Below the pieces are notes generated by a model. The model saw only the letters and a program-made list of their open reading frames with translations. It ran no database searches and was not told the DNA's origin. This document shows positions 37,034 through 48,738 of a DNA stretch of 64,000 bases, one piece after another. Positions within the stretch are counted from its first letter, which is position 1; every line of letters begins with the position of its first letter. The translations under genes were made by a program, and so were the position numbers. Source of the stretch: Skeletonema tropicum (Eukaryota; Bacillariophyta; Thalassiosirophyceae; Thalassiosirales; Thalassiosiraceae); contig CM074131.1 of assembly GCA_037178625.1 (NCBI GenBank), forward strand, positions 1,178,001 to 1,242,000, read 5' to 3'.

Positions 37034-40000
37034 TTACCGCACCAACGCATGCACCGCATCAATCACTCTTGTCAGGGCTCCAAACCCTGGCTTAGCAATT
37101 TTTCGCAGTCTGCGATTCATAGAGTCAGTATCAAACTGGTTACTCGAAGATTGTAGATGCAGGTCTAGAGGTGCAAAAGGGTAGCAGTCAGCGATAGTCA
37201 AAGTCACACGAAGCCTGTCGCGCTTTCTAGACGAGTTCTTGAAGAAGGCAGTGAATTCATATTCATGCTTGAGCGTATCACTTGGTTGAAGGAACGAATC
37301 TCTGCACCTTTTGAGGATTGTGTTGATTTCTTTAGCGGCCTCTTCAATCCTAGCTGCTCTCAACTCGGCAAAATGAATTACAGAGGGAATCTCAGATGGA
37401 GACAGCAGCCGCATATTTTTCAAGTCTTCACAAAGCAACGACATTTTGCTGGACAAAAACCCAGCCACCGCAGGATGAAACTTCTTCTTTCTTGATTCAG
37501 AAAAGAATGATTGCGCCGATCTAGGCACTTCATCCATGCTGGCGTCAAGAGTTACAACCAGCGTATCATTAATCGAGAATGACAATGTGAGGTGTTGAAC
37601 GGATGCACCTCGAAATACAAGGCTGAGGGTGGAGTCACTTGAACCGGTGAGAACCCAATTGTGCAGCTTTTCAATTGAGAAAAACTTGAAGTAGGAGGAA
37701 TCAGCAGTCTGTCGATTGTTTTCCTCCTTGCAATGAAGATGATGTGCGCTTTCAACTGACTTGGATAGCTGCGAAAGTTTCTGTTGCGAGGATTGAACTT
37801 TCTTCAGCTGCATCTCGGCTTCCTCAAGTTCAGCCTCGAGCTCTGAAACTTCACCTTGAAAGGCTGCAACTTCAGCTTTTGTTCTCAACAGATTCTTTCT
37901 CGTTTCTCTTCTAGCGGACCTGATCAGCATGGGAAGCGCAACCTGCTCTCGATTCTTATCAATCATCGCCGCTTTGTCAGCGATTGCAGCTAATTCATGT
38001 TCTACCACGGGAAGGATTGCATTCGATAGTTCCTGGTTGTATACTTCCGCCACCTGGGACGACCAATCATTCCACTCGACATCGATGGCGGCATTGACTG
38101 CTGTTGCCAATTCATTCATCTTCTTCACTATGCCACTTGCGTCTTCAGCTGAGCGAAGTCTTTCCTGGATAAGTCTTAGCAGATCTTCATTTTGTTCAAC
38201 GATTGCGTTGTATTCGGCACCCACGTCAAATTCATTTGCCTCAATTTGATCAACAACCGAGGAGAGAATCTTCTCTGATTCTTCGCTTACCAACGAAATA
38301 GAAGAAGCTTCCAACGCAATATTGAGTGCGTTGACTACAACATCTGCCCCAGGCTGAGCGAGCTCTCCAAGTGCAGCGCCTCCCTTTGAAAGGATTTCGT
38401 TGAGCGTGAGATCAACTGGTTCAGGTGGAGTGGATTCTACAATCCTTTCCAATCCTTGGCGCACCTCTTGATTGTTTTGAAGCTCATGACTAGTCATACC
38501 TCTCATCCCCAACTCTGAAACGGTGTCATCTTCCCCAGACATATGTTTGCTAGAGAACTCGATCGAGTCGCTGTGATGATGAGGTGGCCCCGCCTCGTTT
38601 AGTAAATCTTCTAGATCAGGATTCAATTGAATTGTTCGAGATGGCTCGGTTGACTCGCCTGCCATGTGTTTTTCACCAGCTCTCAGTACAGAACCCATAG
38701 ACTTTTCAATATCAATGGTCTGAGTTGCGTCTGGCAAAGATGGAAGGGTAACATCCTCCATAGTTTCCTCTCCACCTGCCTTGCCTACAAGCGAAGTGAT
38801 CGTGTTCTCGATATTGATCGTCTCTGTCGCCTCTGATGTCATCGCAGTCCCTTCATTCTGATTCATAGCAGCTAGAGAAGCCAAGTTCCCTTCCAAAGCA
38901 ATCGTTTGAGTTGGCTCCACCATTGACATATCATCTTTACTACTATCCTGGCTCAACTCAACACTAACGGATGGCAAGGAGAAGACGCTCTCTTCATCTC
39001 TGTTTTCAAGAAGGACATCAAGCTTTGACTCAAGTTCTGTAGTCTTTTCATGAGATTGGTCCATAGGATCAATGTTTTCTGAGTTGCTTCCTCTTGCGGC
39101 AAGCAAGTCCGCCATACCACTCTCCAACTCAGTCGTCTTCTCATCCATATCATCTTCCGGTACTGCCCAGCGCTCTCGGACAGATTTAGGATGCATAGGT
39201 GTCATACTGACAGACGGGCTTTCTATATTATATTCTGCCGCCTTTGGAGAGCCAAAGGCTACACTCTTCTTACCAGCCTTCTTGCCCGATGAATTCAGAA
39301 TGCTCTTTGGCGTATTGATGGCGCTTGCCCTAGGGGTAGTCGTTTGGGCATGTTCCTCATCGTCTGCGAGTTCGGTGAGAAGTCCAGCCAATTCGGCTGT
39401 TTCTGCAGTATCACGTCGCTTTTTCTTCTTCTTTGCAGACTGCCTTGAGGTGTACTCAATCTCGCCACTATCACTATCCTCCTGGAGCAAATCATTGAAC
39501 TCATTAAACACGGCAGTTTGGGTTCCTTCACCATCAGAGTAGGACAGCGTGTCACCAGCTGCCTCAGGGTTCGAGGGAGGATCATCCCCTAAAGACAGAA
39601 AAGGATACTCCGACGAAAGATCATCACTCGGCTCAGACATTTCAGACGCTTGCTTCATCTCTACACTATCAGTGGACTCATTGAAGAGACTTCTCGCTGG
39701 AGAGGGAGAATTATTCCTTCTAGCACTCCTTGTATTGCGTGCAGGAGAATCAGCAGCAGGAGATTTCCTCATTGCTGCACTTCTTGTATTACGAGCAGGA
39801 GAATCAACTGTAGGAATGGGTGATAGGGGAGACTTCCTTGCACTACGCGTATTACGAGCGGGCGAGTCAGCAGGAGCAGGTGACTTCTTGGCACTGCGAG
39901 TGTTTCGTGCTGGGGAATCCATTACATCTGGTCGAATTGCTGGCTCGGGAGAAGCCGGAGTCTCGTTCATAACTCCTGGAGGGTCCATGGAGTAGCGCAT

Positions 40001-41793
40001 CTTGGGCCGGAGTTGATTTCCAGCCGCAAATACTGGAAGTGACATCCTTTTTTGTATATTTTCCTTCTTGAGACTTGCAGTAAGCTTGTGAATTGTTGAC
40101 ATGTCACCTCCCATTTTCTTGAGAATGACAGGAGAAGCCCTAGCCTTCTTTCCAGTGACGAAGGAAGGTGATGGACACAAGCTGCTAGGAGAAGCTTTGG
40201 CAATGCTTTTATTGGCAACGGCAGGAGCGGGACTATCTTCAAGAATGCCATTGAGTTGATTTCCAGACGCAGTAGACTCCACAAATGAAGACTGACGTTC
40301 ATCCTCTTCAAGAATGCCATTGAGTTGATTTCCAGACGCAGTAGACTCCACAAATGAAGACTGACGTTCATCCTCTTCAAGAATGCCATTGAGTTGATTT
40401 CCAGACGCAGTAGACTCCACAAATGATGACTGACGTTCATCCTCTTCAAGAATGCCATTGAGTTGATTTCCAGATGCAGTAGACTCCACAAATGAAGACT
40501 GACGTTCATCTTCTTCAATAAAACTATGACTCTCCGCGAGCAAATCGTCCAAATTACCAGCTGACTTGGTCTCATCATCTGATGCCTTGCTCATGACACT
40601 CACATCGCTCTTGCGTGGAGTACGTGATTTTTGATGTGAAGTGAATTCAATTTCGTCATCATCATCATCATAATCATCACCCTTTTCCTCTCGGATGGAC
40701 GACTTGGCAACGTTTTGTTTTTGGTTCACATCCGAAAGAAGCCCACCAAGATTCCGAGTTGCATTCTGAGTCAAATCACCACCACCACCATCATCATCAA
40801 GATTGAGTGTAAGATCTTCCAACTCCAAGGTGGCCGATGGCTCATCCGGATTCTTCTTTACATCCGATAAAAGACCACCCAATGTCCCTAGTCGGATTCT
40901 GTGTCTGCAACTCCAAAGTCTCCGTAGCAGCAGCCTCTTTTACTACAGCAGCAGCAGCCGCCGCAGCAGCCGCCTCTTCTTTCTCCCTCTTTCTCTTCTT
41001 GGCCGCCTCAGCTTCCGCAAACAAACTTTTGGAACGTTCATCCAACACATTCCGAAACTTGGTTGCCTGAATAAAACTACTTGCCGTATACTCGTGCGTA
41101 TCACTCAATGTTGTCACGTTCAATGCATCCATTTCACTGGATGCCGTGCTCGATGCAGCAGAAGAGGAGGATTTGCTGTCCATACTCATCATACTTTCAT
41201 TGACATCATCGTATCCACCACCGGCACCGGAGGATGTGGCGTATAGTACACTGTTGATATCGGCGGTGTTGCCCCCCATGTTGAAAGTGTCATTTAGAGC
41301 ATTATTCTCATAGCTGTCAGCGGCAGAAAAAGAGTCATTGCTTGTTCTGCTCCGTTTCATTTCTTGACTGATTCGTCCACTATCGTCAACAATAGCGTCT
41401 CCGTGATGATGATGATGATTGTGGTGTTGTCTCTCTTTCAAGCCGGGCGTTTTGCGTTTCTTCATCGAGTAGGGCGTGCGCGATACTCCCTTGAAATGAT
41501 AGGCGAGGACGAGATCGGGATTGTCGTCTTCGGCACTACCTTTTCTGCTGCTTGACTTTTTACCAGGTGTCACTGCACTGTTGTTGTTATTGTTGCTACT
41601 GTGACTATTATTGGAGTAAGAAGTTTTGTTGGGAATCGCCGCCGCAGGGAGCGACTCTCGTCGTTTGGAGGAGGCAACAACATTCTTCGTATCAAAGCGG
41701 ACGGACGGAGATGCCCTGTTGATTGGGCCATTTTCCCCTTGAGGAGCGATGGCAATTGACTTGCGACGATTGCTGTTGCTAGGAGGTTGGCAT
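37034..41793 (-). CDS. KNL1/Spc105-like kinetochore scaffold
   Basis: About 1585 residues after removing one base at 40889-40890 (Thr) and 41781-41782 (Ser). The N-terminus has RRKSIAIAP followed by SPSVRFD, like the SILK and RVSF PP1-docking pair of KNL1. Next come a 4-copy 23-residue repeat, four SPARNTRSA motifs, and KKSVAFGSP. Six degenerate MELT-like repeats lie between 38600 and 39130 (TTELESGM, TTELESKL, TQTIALEG, TETINIEN, TQTIDIEK, SRTIQLNP), each likely an Mps1-type target for Bub3-Bub1. VDLTLNEILSKGG resembles the Spc7 'L-x-E-F-L' element, then a coiled coil and a C-terminal RWD-type domain (RVTLTIADCYPFAPLDL). It would connect the Mis12/Ndc80 complexes to checkpoint signalling. 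Sequence-divergent, hence not certain. Confidence 0.75.
40238..40515 (-). repeat. four tandem 69-bp repeats inside the KNL1-like gene
   Basis: Four nearly identical 69-bp units encode EEDERQSSFVESTASGNQLN plus GIL (23 residues each). They differ at only a few bases, so they expanded recently. The unit is acidic and Ser-rich. Confidence 0.9.
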
Positions 41794-42990
41794 GGTGGCT
41801 GCTCTTATTGTTGTGATCTCCTTACTGAGACTGACTGACTGCATGCACTCTCTTCTGCTCTGCCATCGTGAAGTCTTAATGAGGGAGATATTTTTTTGGA
41901 AAAAACTGGCGCGGCCATCAATGTTCTACGTAGGAATCATACGATACCTCGCTGAATTCCGTTACCCGGTCGAAGGAAAGGTAGTGGGAGTAGAAGTAGG
42001 GAAATTACAGGGCGATTGGTCTTGGGTCAAGTCAAGGCCACAGGCGAATAACATGACAGGGCAAGCCGTGAGGTCCTGTGCCTACTGCCTTCATTGTTAA
42101 CTCCTACTACTTTGAATTCTTTTGGAACTCATTCACATCATCCCAAATGCTCACCCTCTTACTATAGATCTTCTCTCCTCTGCCACCATTTCAATTTCAA
42201 TGCTCATACCTTTCGAACGATTTTTTCTACTCACTTATCAGATGCCACGCATACATAAGAGTTTGCTATTATCTCTCTCATTTGTGAGGGCTTGCTTGTA
42301 CCGAAGTGGTATCAACTCTTGGAGAAGTCTCTTCAAGCCGGCCAAGCATTTTGAAACATATCTCGGAAAAGAAGGATAAGGAATAAAGATGAAAGATGTA
42401 CCATGTCATCATGTGATGCGTTCAAGGGGTCCTCTTGTATAAACAAAGATATTGTCCACATGATGACGAACAATAGTATGATACTCATCCTCACAAGATC
42501 AAACGCACTCTAACTTGAGGAAAGACACTTAGCCTATGAAGAGTTCAGAAAGTATATTTGGTCGGACACGCACGCTTTGACATCTCTGCTCCGATTATTT
42601 CTCTTTGTTGGTTAAGTTTAGTTCAGTACTAGGCCTACCACCCACTTCCTCTCACCTGTTGGTACCAACAACTGATCGATTACGATGAGCACTTATGTAG
42701 GTACTTCGGCTTCGAGAAAAGGACCAATAAGTAAGGTGGAGAAAAGAGACTACACTAATTTAAGAAATCATGATTTTAGCCCATTTTTTAGCCCATTTTA
42801 GGGAAGATATGTGGAATGATCACACCCTGCATAAACGTAGGGTATTCCAGCACAAACGCAAGCAAGTTGAGGAAATCTTTGAAGTTGCCCGAAGCGGTGA
42901 AGACAGACCACAGAAAAAAGCACTGACGTGCTCCAAACTTGCCCCACCCGCAACAACTACAATTTGCCTACAAACAACACTACCGTCAAG
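41794..42990. other. intergenic, shared by KNL1-like and psbO promoters
   Basis: 1.2 kb between divergent genes. Short open frames (for example 42122-42379) have no recognisable features. The bases just before 42991 (CTACAATTTGCC... ACTACCGTCAAG) look like the psbO 5' UTR; light- and cycle-responsive elements may be here but none were identified. Confidence 0.4.
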
Positions 42991-43809
42991 ATGAAGTTCG
43001 CTGCTGCTTGCTACCGTTGCCTTCGCGGCCTCCGCCAATGCCTTTGCCCCTGCCACCACCGGCAACGTAAGTTATGAAGTCGTGCTGTGTAGTGGAGATA
43101 ATTGTCGGTGCCTTATGGAGGCACAACCGATTTGCAAAAAAATGGGATCGGAATCGAATGCATGAAATGGAAGATCCATGAATATCATGATGAAAGCAAT
43201 AATTCAGCTGAAACGAAACACAACAACTAACATTTTATCTTTCATGTATTCCGTTTATCGCAGCGCGCCACTCAACTCAATGCCATGAAGGATGACTTCG
43301 CCAAGGTTGGAGCTGCTGCTCTTGCCGGTGCTGCCATCTTCGGTGCTACCCTCCCCGCTCAGGCTATCACCAAATCCTGAGCTTAACCAGCTTTCCTACC
43401 TTCAGGTTAAGGGAACTGGTCTTGCCAACCGTTGCTCTGAGGTTATTGGAGAGGACACCATCACTCCCAAGTCTGGATCTCGTCTTGTTGACTTGTGTAT
43501 CGAGCCCAAGGCATGGGCCGTTGAGGAGGAGATTGGAAAGGCCTGGAAAGACTGAGAAGAAGTTTGTTAACTCCAAGGTCATGACCCGTCAGACCTACAC
43601 CCTTGAGGGAATTGAGGGATCCATCAAGACTGATGGAGGAAACATTGTCTTCACTGAGGAGGAGGGTATTGACTACGCCCCCACCACCTGTCCAACTTCC
43701 AGGAGGAGAGCGTGTTCCATTCCTCTTCACTGTTAAGGAGCTTGTTGCCAAGGGTAACGGAGGAGCATTCAAGCCTGGTTTCCAAATGGGAGGAGACTTC
43801 TCTGTTCCA

Positions 43810-43855
<46 letters not shown>

Positions 43856-43912
43856 ACCACCGGATACGATATGGCTGTCGCTCTTCCTGGTCTTCAATCC
43901 GGAGAGGAGGGA

Positions 43913-43950
<38 letters not shown>

Positions 43951-44056
43951 TGTTGGCCAGGGAAGAATCGAAATGGAAGTAAACAAGGTTAACGCTGAAG
44001 AGAGTGAAATTGGAGGTGTCTTCGTTGCCTCCCAACCAGGAGATACCGATATGGGA

Positions 44057-44113
<57 letters not shown>
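42991..44113 (+). CDS. psbO: PsbO, oxygen-evolving enhancer 1 (33-kDa manganese-stabilising protein)
   Basis: Exons 42991-43066 and 43264-44113 with a 197-bp GT-AG intron after the signal peptide. [21 protein letters not shown] is a signal peptide with a diatom ANAFAP junction; a plastid transit region ([11 protein letters not shown]) and a lumen signal ([14 protein letters not shown]) follow. The mature part matches Psb[101 protein letters not shown]. Five single-base slips (43005-43006, 43377-43378, 43543-43544, 43691-43692, 43809-43810) each resolve to a synonymous codon. PsbO binds the lumenal face of photosystem II and stabilises the manganese cluster. Confidence 0.96.
43067..43263 (+). 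other. psbO intron
   Basis: 197-bp intron, GTAAGT donor and CGCAG acceptor. It separates the ER signal-peptide exon from the transit-peptide/mature exon, hinting that the leader was added by exon shuffling; that is inference. Confidence 0.8.
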
Positions 44114-44114
<1 letters not shown>

Positions 44115-44976
44115 TATATCGTTTATACTGAAGAAGAAAAAATCAATTTCACAGCTGGTCTAACAATCAGCGCGCACAAATGTGGGTGAGGCTACCCAAA
44201 CCTGAAGCTTCCCCATTCTCTTAAGCAACCTAGTTTCAGATTTTAGAGTTGCCATTAGTGGCAGGTGAAACGAATTGCGAAGACTACGAGGAACAGCGAA
44301 GCGATATGTAAGCACTTTGTCCCCCTCAATTATATAGTTTGTAATCGTAATCATACTATAGCGCTTGTATTACCAAGGCAGCAACACTGTAATCATACAC
44401 ACGAACTCTCAATTGCACTTACGTTTGTTTAGAAACAGATGTTACTGCACGCTTTACTTGATTTAGGTGTGGTAAGCAGGCTGATACTACCCATTGATTG
44501 TGTACCTAAGCATGTAATCTTTCACATCTCTCGCGCTTGGAAGCCGCATGTCTCAAGTACAATACCTAATTGCCACAAGTGCGTACTAAACTTACGATTG
44601 ATCAGCTGAGGCGAATCCACCGTGTATATACGGATGAAGACTTTCCCTCGAATACTTGCATTTTGTTACAGCTAATCCAGGCAGAGTGAAAAAGAATGAT
44701 CTCACACGCTTGTCTCACGACGTACAACAAGTTTAAATACGATGAATGTCAGGTGGTTAATCCTTTTTATTAGACATGTTTACACTGTTATCTCTCTAGC
44801 GATAAGTAGACACACTCTGAAGAATAGCCGTAGGCCCAGCCCGAAACAAGCTTCATCCCGACAAAATACTAAACAAGGCCGAAATGCTGCATGCACAGAC
44901 ATGTGTATAGTAAGGGTGTTTGCTGGTTGATATTTGAATGAATTATTCTCTCTTATTGACCACATGATAAATAAAT
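44114..44976. other. intergenic, convergent 3' regions
   Basis: About 860 bp between the ends of psbO and the small thylakoid gene. It is AT-rich and probably includes both 3' UTRs; no gene was seen. Confidence 0.4.
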
Positions 44977-45289
44977 TTATGGCTTGACAAGAGTTCCGTA
45001 TCCGATAGGCAAATCCAACAGCAAGGGAAACAACACAGGCAACAAGTCCGGCACCGTATCCAATTACAACACCCTCATCAACATCAGCGGCGTGGGCGGC
45101 GAAAGGAGCCATGGCAGTGGCGAAGGCAGCAACGGCGGCGGCGTTGGAGTCCTTGAGAGGGGAGGCCTCACTCTCCTTGGGGAGGGCAGCCAAAGGCTTG
45201 GCGGCAGGGCGGGTGGTCTGTGCGACAGGGGCGAAGGCGGAGGCGCATGCAACGATGGCAGCGAGGACGAGGATTTGGCAGTTCTTCAT
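44977..45289 (-). CDS. small thylakoid single-helix membrane protein, plastid-targeted
   Basis: About 104 residues after removing one base at 45007-45008 (Ala GCC/GCT). MKNCQILVLAAIVACASAFAP is a textbook diatom signal peptide with ASAFAP junction, followed by a transit region (TTRPAAKPLAALPKE). A second hydrophobic segment, AAFATAMAPFAAHA, before ADVDEG looks like a thylakoid signal-cleavage site. The mature protein is only about 36 residues: VDEGVVIGYGAGLVACVVSL plus AVGFAIGYGTLVKP, one membrane helix. This is the pattern of small photosystem or cytochrome b6f subunits. I could not match it to PsbW, PsbX, PsbY, PetM or PetN. Confidence 0.7.
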
Positions 45290-45875
45290 TTTTGAAATTG
45301 TGTATATCTATTATTGTGAGGAAAAGAGAGGTCCAAACGAAGAGGTTAGAGGCACATCCGATAGAGTCCGATAAAAGCGCAAGTAATAATATGTTCTTCA
45401 ATATCCTGTCGTGTACGAGCATTTTCTCATCGTCATAAAATTGTCCATATCTTGTATATCATCACTGCACAAGTCGGCCATATTAGACACCGCTGCCCCA
45501 TCCACATCGCACTACGATATTCATTTTCGAACTCACATTAAGATGACTTTGTGTAGTGTGCTGAAAAAGTAACCGTAGAGGAAGGACGTCGCAAACGCGT
45601 GTGTGCGATGGGGTTCGTTGTCGATGGTCGGTGGCTTTGGGAGTTCAACCAAGGCGAAACTGACGTACTTCTGGTCTGTCGTACTTCGATTAAAGATACG
45701 TGTCTGAAAGTTTGGCTATTTTAGTTAAGTAGCATCTCCCGCCACACAATAATCTTCACAGAAAGATTTGGATTTTGGCAATGACCATGGCAGATAGGCC
45801 CTCTCTCTAGCTCTAGCTACAATAACATTGCTACGAACCGCTGATATCGAGAGTGCAATAGAGACTAATAATAAC
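45290..45875. promoter_or_regulatory. divergent promoter region
   Basis: 580 bp between the divergent thylakoid-protein gene and the large unknown gene. No motif is recognised with confidence. It should hold a strong, light-type promoter toward the minus strand, as expected for photosynthesis genes; that is inference. Confidence 0.35.
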
Positions 45876-48639
45876 ATGAGCTCGTCAAAGAAACCCTCCA
45901 GGGGTGAATCAACTTCGTCATCATGGGAGTCAAACAGTAATAAAATGGACGAAAAACATTTCCTACGCATGTATTCGAAAGCACTTGCCGAAGCACTTCG
46001 CACAAAAGAGGAAGAGGAGGCTGCAGAACGTGAACAGCTCAAACAGCAGCAGAACAGTCGCTTACATATCGGTTAGTACTTATCCTGTGGATGACTCGAA
46101 AATTCAAGCTGCGTACAGAGAATTGTGTCATGATGACCCAATAGTTACGGGAGGAGATCGGGTCTGTCGTCAATTAGCAGAGGTGTTGGTTCCAAAGTAC
46201 AAAACTGCAACCGCCAGATCATCAAAGAACGACAACAATAACCCTACAAAACTAGCGCTGTCATCACCTCTTGTTGAGGGAGTTTTACAAGCAGTTGCAC
46301 GTGCTGGATCAAAGGCTACATCTTCTGCAAAACAATCAAATGATAAAACTGATAATACGTCTCGAAACAATGAGGATAGTAAATCAGCAGCAAACCAGCA
46401 ACAGCCACAAGACGAATCAATGATTGGTTCAAGTAGCATCACATCTTCCGAAGGATATGCACAACTCGCTTTTGCAATATTTTTAGAAGGACCATATCGT
46501 TGTATCCAACAAGATGATTTGAATGTTACCTCTCAATTTTTGGGCTCGTTTCAACCTCCAGAAAAGATTAAGTCAGCTGCACATGAGGGACTGAGCGCCG
46601 AAGAAAAATCACAATTAGTGGAGGAAGCAACTGCAAAGATTGTTGATGGTATTGAAAAGATGTCGATGGAGGAAGATCGCTCACAAGCAGCTCAACACAA
46701 GAGAGATGATGATGCAAGTAGTTCAAGCAGTGAATTCTTTCTTCACAACAAAAACAATAATAATCAAGCACAAACATTCGACAATGACTCCTTGGAAGAA
46801 ATATGGGCGGAGGATTCGGATCCTGATGACTATGAGTATGAGTCGTCTTACAATCCTTACGCTACTGCCGGTAACATCGATAGCGATGACTACGACGACA
46901 TGGATGGTGATTACTTCAACCCCGTACAACTTTCTAATCCAGATCCAACAAATCAAACTTGGGATGGAGCACGGAAATCAATTTATCACTTATTATCCAG
47001 CTTTTCTTACGGTAACATGGCACTCAACTTATTATCGAGCCGTACTTGGTCTGCTTTGGGAATGTCGGAAAGTTTGGGAGATTTGGCGTTTACACTATTG
47101 CTGGCGAAGTACGAATGGTTCATCTGACACAAAGTCTCTGTTATGGCAAGACAAGCTATCCACAGACGAGGACGTGGATGATATCACGACACTATGGGAT
47201 CGGCCACTATTTGTGCTGCGTGATCGAGCGATGGATAACAATCATGGGCATGATTCTCTTACGACATATCTACAACTTCTTTGTGCATTCCTATCGCATT
47301 CAGAGGAAGACATTATGTCCATACTATCATCTCCATCAAAAGATACAAACAACACAAATGATCTACCACCACTGACCGCAGTTGGGTTATCCTCATTTGC
47401 GACACTGTGCTCTTCAAAAGAAATGACTTGTTCCTCCTCCACTAAGTTAAGTGGAACTTCGATAGAGAGTGTTTGCCCTCGAGACGAAGTTAGTGACGCT
47501 ATTTACAATTCAATAGACACGCTTGCTCGAATTATTGAATGTGTACGACCGAAAAAGTCAGTGTTTGGTAGTGATAACACTGGAAAAGCCGAGGAGAACT
47601 CAACAACAGCGTCTTGGGTTCGTACTGTTGTCTGCATCATCCCAATATTGGAGTACTTGATAAACATACAAGCACGTTTCGACTTTCAGACCGTCTTTGA
47701 GGGAGGTGGAAGTAAGAGAACAACCCTGTCGGACTCGGATGCAAAAGTTTTGCTCGACTCTGGTCTATTCCGAGAATTGTTATCATTGTACACATGCACA
47801 CAAAATGAGAGTGACGCGTCAAATGTTGTAAGGTTGCAGCTTCTCCGCACCATTTTTGCTCTGTCGGTGCAATCACCCAATATACTTGGAAGTTATGCCA
47901 TCCGAGTTCCTGATCTTGCTAAGGAAGTTCATGCAGCCAATTTCATGGGTGAACATCTTGTGGATGGCATTCTGTGGACTGCATTGGGTTCGTCCTTGCT
48001 GGAGTCAAAGTTGGAGGCCCCCAAGCCAAGGCTGAAGCTCCGAACAAATGCCAAGCTGAATTTGCCTCCTGCAGATACGTCTACCTTGGCAGAGCGTTGC
48101 AGCTCAGGGTTTGAACAACTTTGCAAGTCGTGTAACTCTGCCTTGACCTCGTACAAAGACATTGTTGACAGAGAAGATCAGAGCAAACACGACGAGAATG
48201 ACGCACAGAAACACAAACAAACTCTTGGTAGCATCGTCAAGTTTTCGAACTATCTTTCAAATTGCCCACACGGAATTAAGATTTGGCTGGATTCATTAAA
48301 TAACAACAATGACGCTCCCCAAAAAGCCAAGGCAGGTCATCGCAGATCTCCGATCAACCTTGGCAAGACTACCATCTTATACAGACGAAGAAACTGGAGT
48401 GACAGGTGCTGATCATAAGAAGGATGACGACAACTGATAACTTGAGCACGGATGACCATAGTGAGGTCAGACAAAAGGCGACAAGTTTGAGGCAGCGAAG
48501 GAAGGATTTTCGACAGGTTGTGTCTCTCGTCCGTTCTTCCGTGAAGGTCATTGCGTTGGCCTTGGAGTCGCAGAAGGGTGCTGGTCTCTCACTCAAGACA
48601 CCCATGTTATCTTACAATGCATCATCTAAGACTGACTAG
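45876..48639 (+). CDS. large helical protein of unknown function
   Basis: About 920 residues once four frame slips are joined: 46061-46062 (Arg), 47106-47107 (Ala), 48334-48335 (Ala) and 48434-48435 (Asn). The start ATG at 45876 gives MSSSKKPSRGES. Visible parts are a Glu/Gln-rich coiled coil (about 40-60), a helical domain, an acidic Asn/Asp linker (DDYDDMDGDY), then a long alpha-helical region with Leu-rich repeats of pattern SDAIYNSIDTLARII and VRLQLLRTIFAL. It is possibly a HEAT/ARM-like scaffold. I do not recognise the family. There is no membrane segment and no leader. Confidence 0.6.
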
Positions 48640-48738
48640 CTCGTAATAGTGTTTCATTATAATAGAAAGTTACTTCCCGAACGTCAGTACAATGCATTAG
48701 CTGTTGATAATACTATGTGTCACTCAATCAGTTTCTTC

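Noticed and set aside
40803..41246. Plus-strand frames over the KNL1-like gene, Ser- or Ala-rich
   Set aside because: Mirror of Ala/Ser-coding repeats on the minus strand; the minus frame is continuous with the rest of the gene.
42122..42379. 85-codon plus-strand frame in the psbO upstream region
   Set aside because: Hydrophobic but with no leader, domain or neighbour support; expected by chance in AT-rich DNA.
42991..44113. psbO as a pseudogene
   Set aside because: All five slips repair to a complete, conserved protein with intact leader and intron; an essential photosystem II gene.
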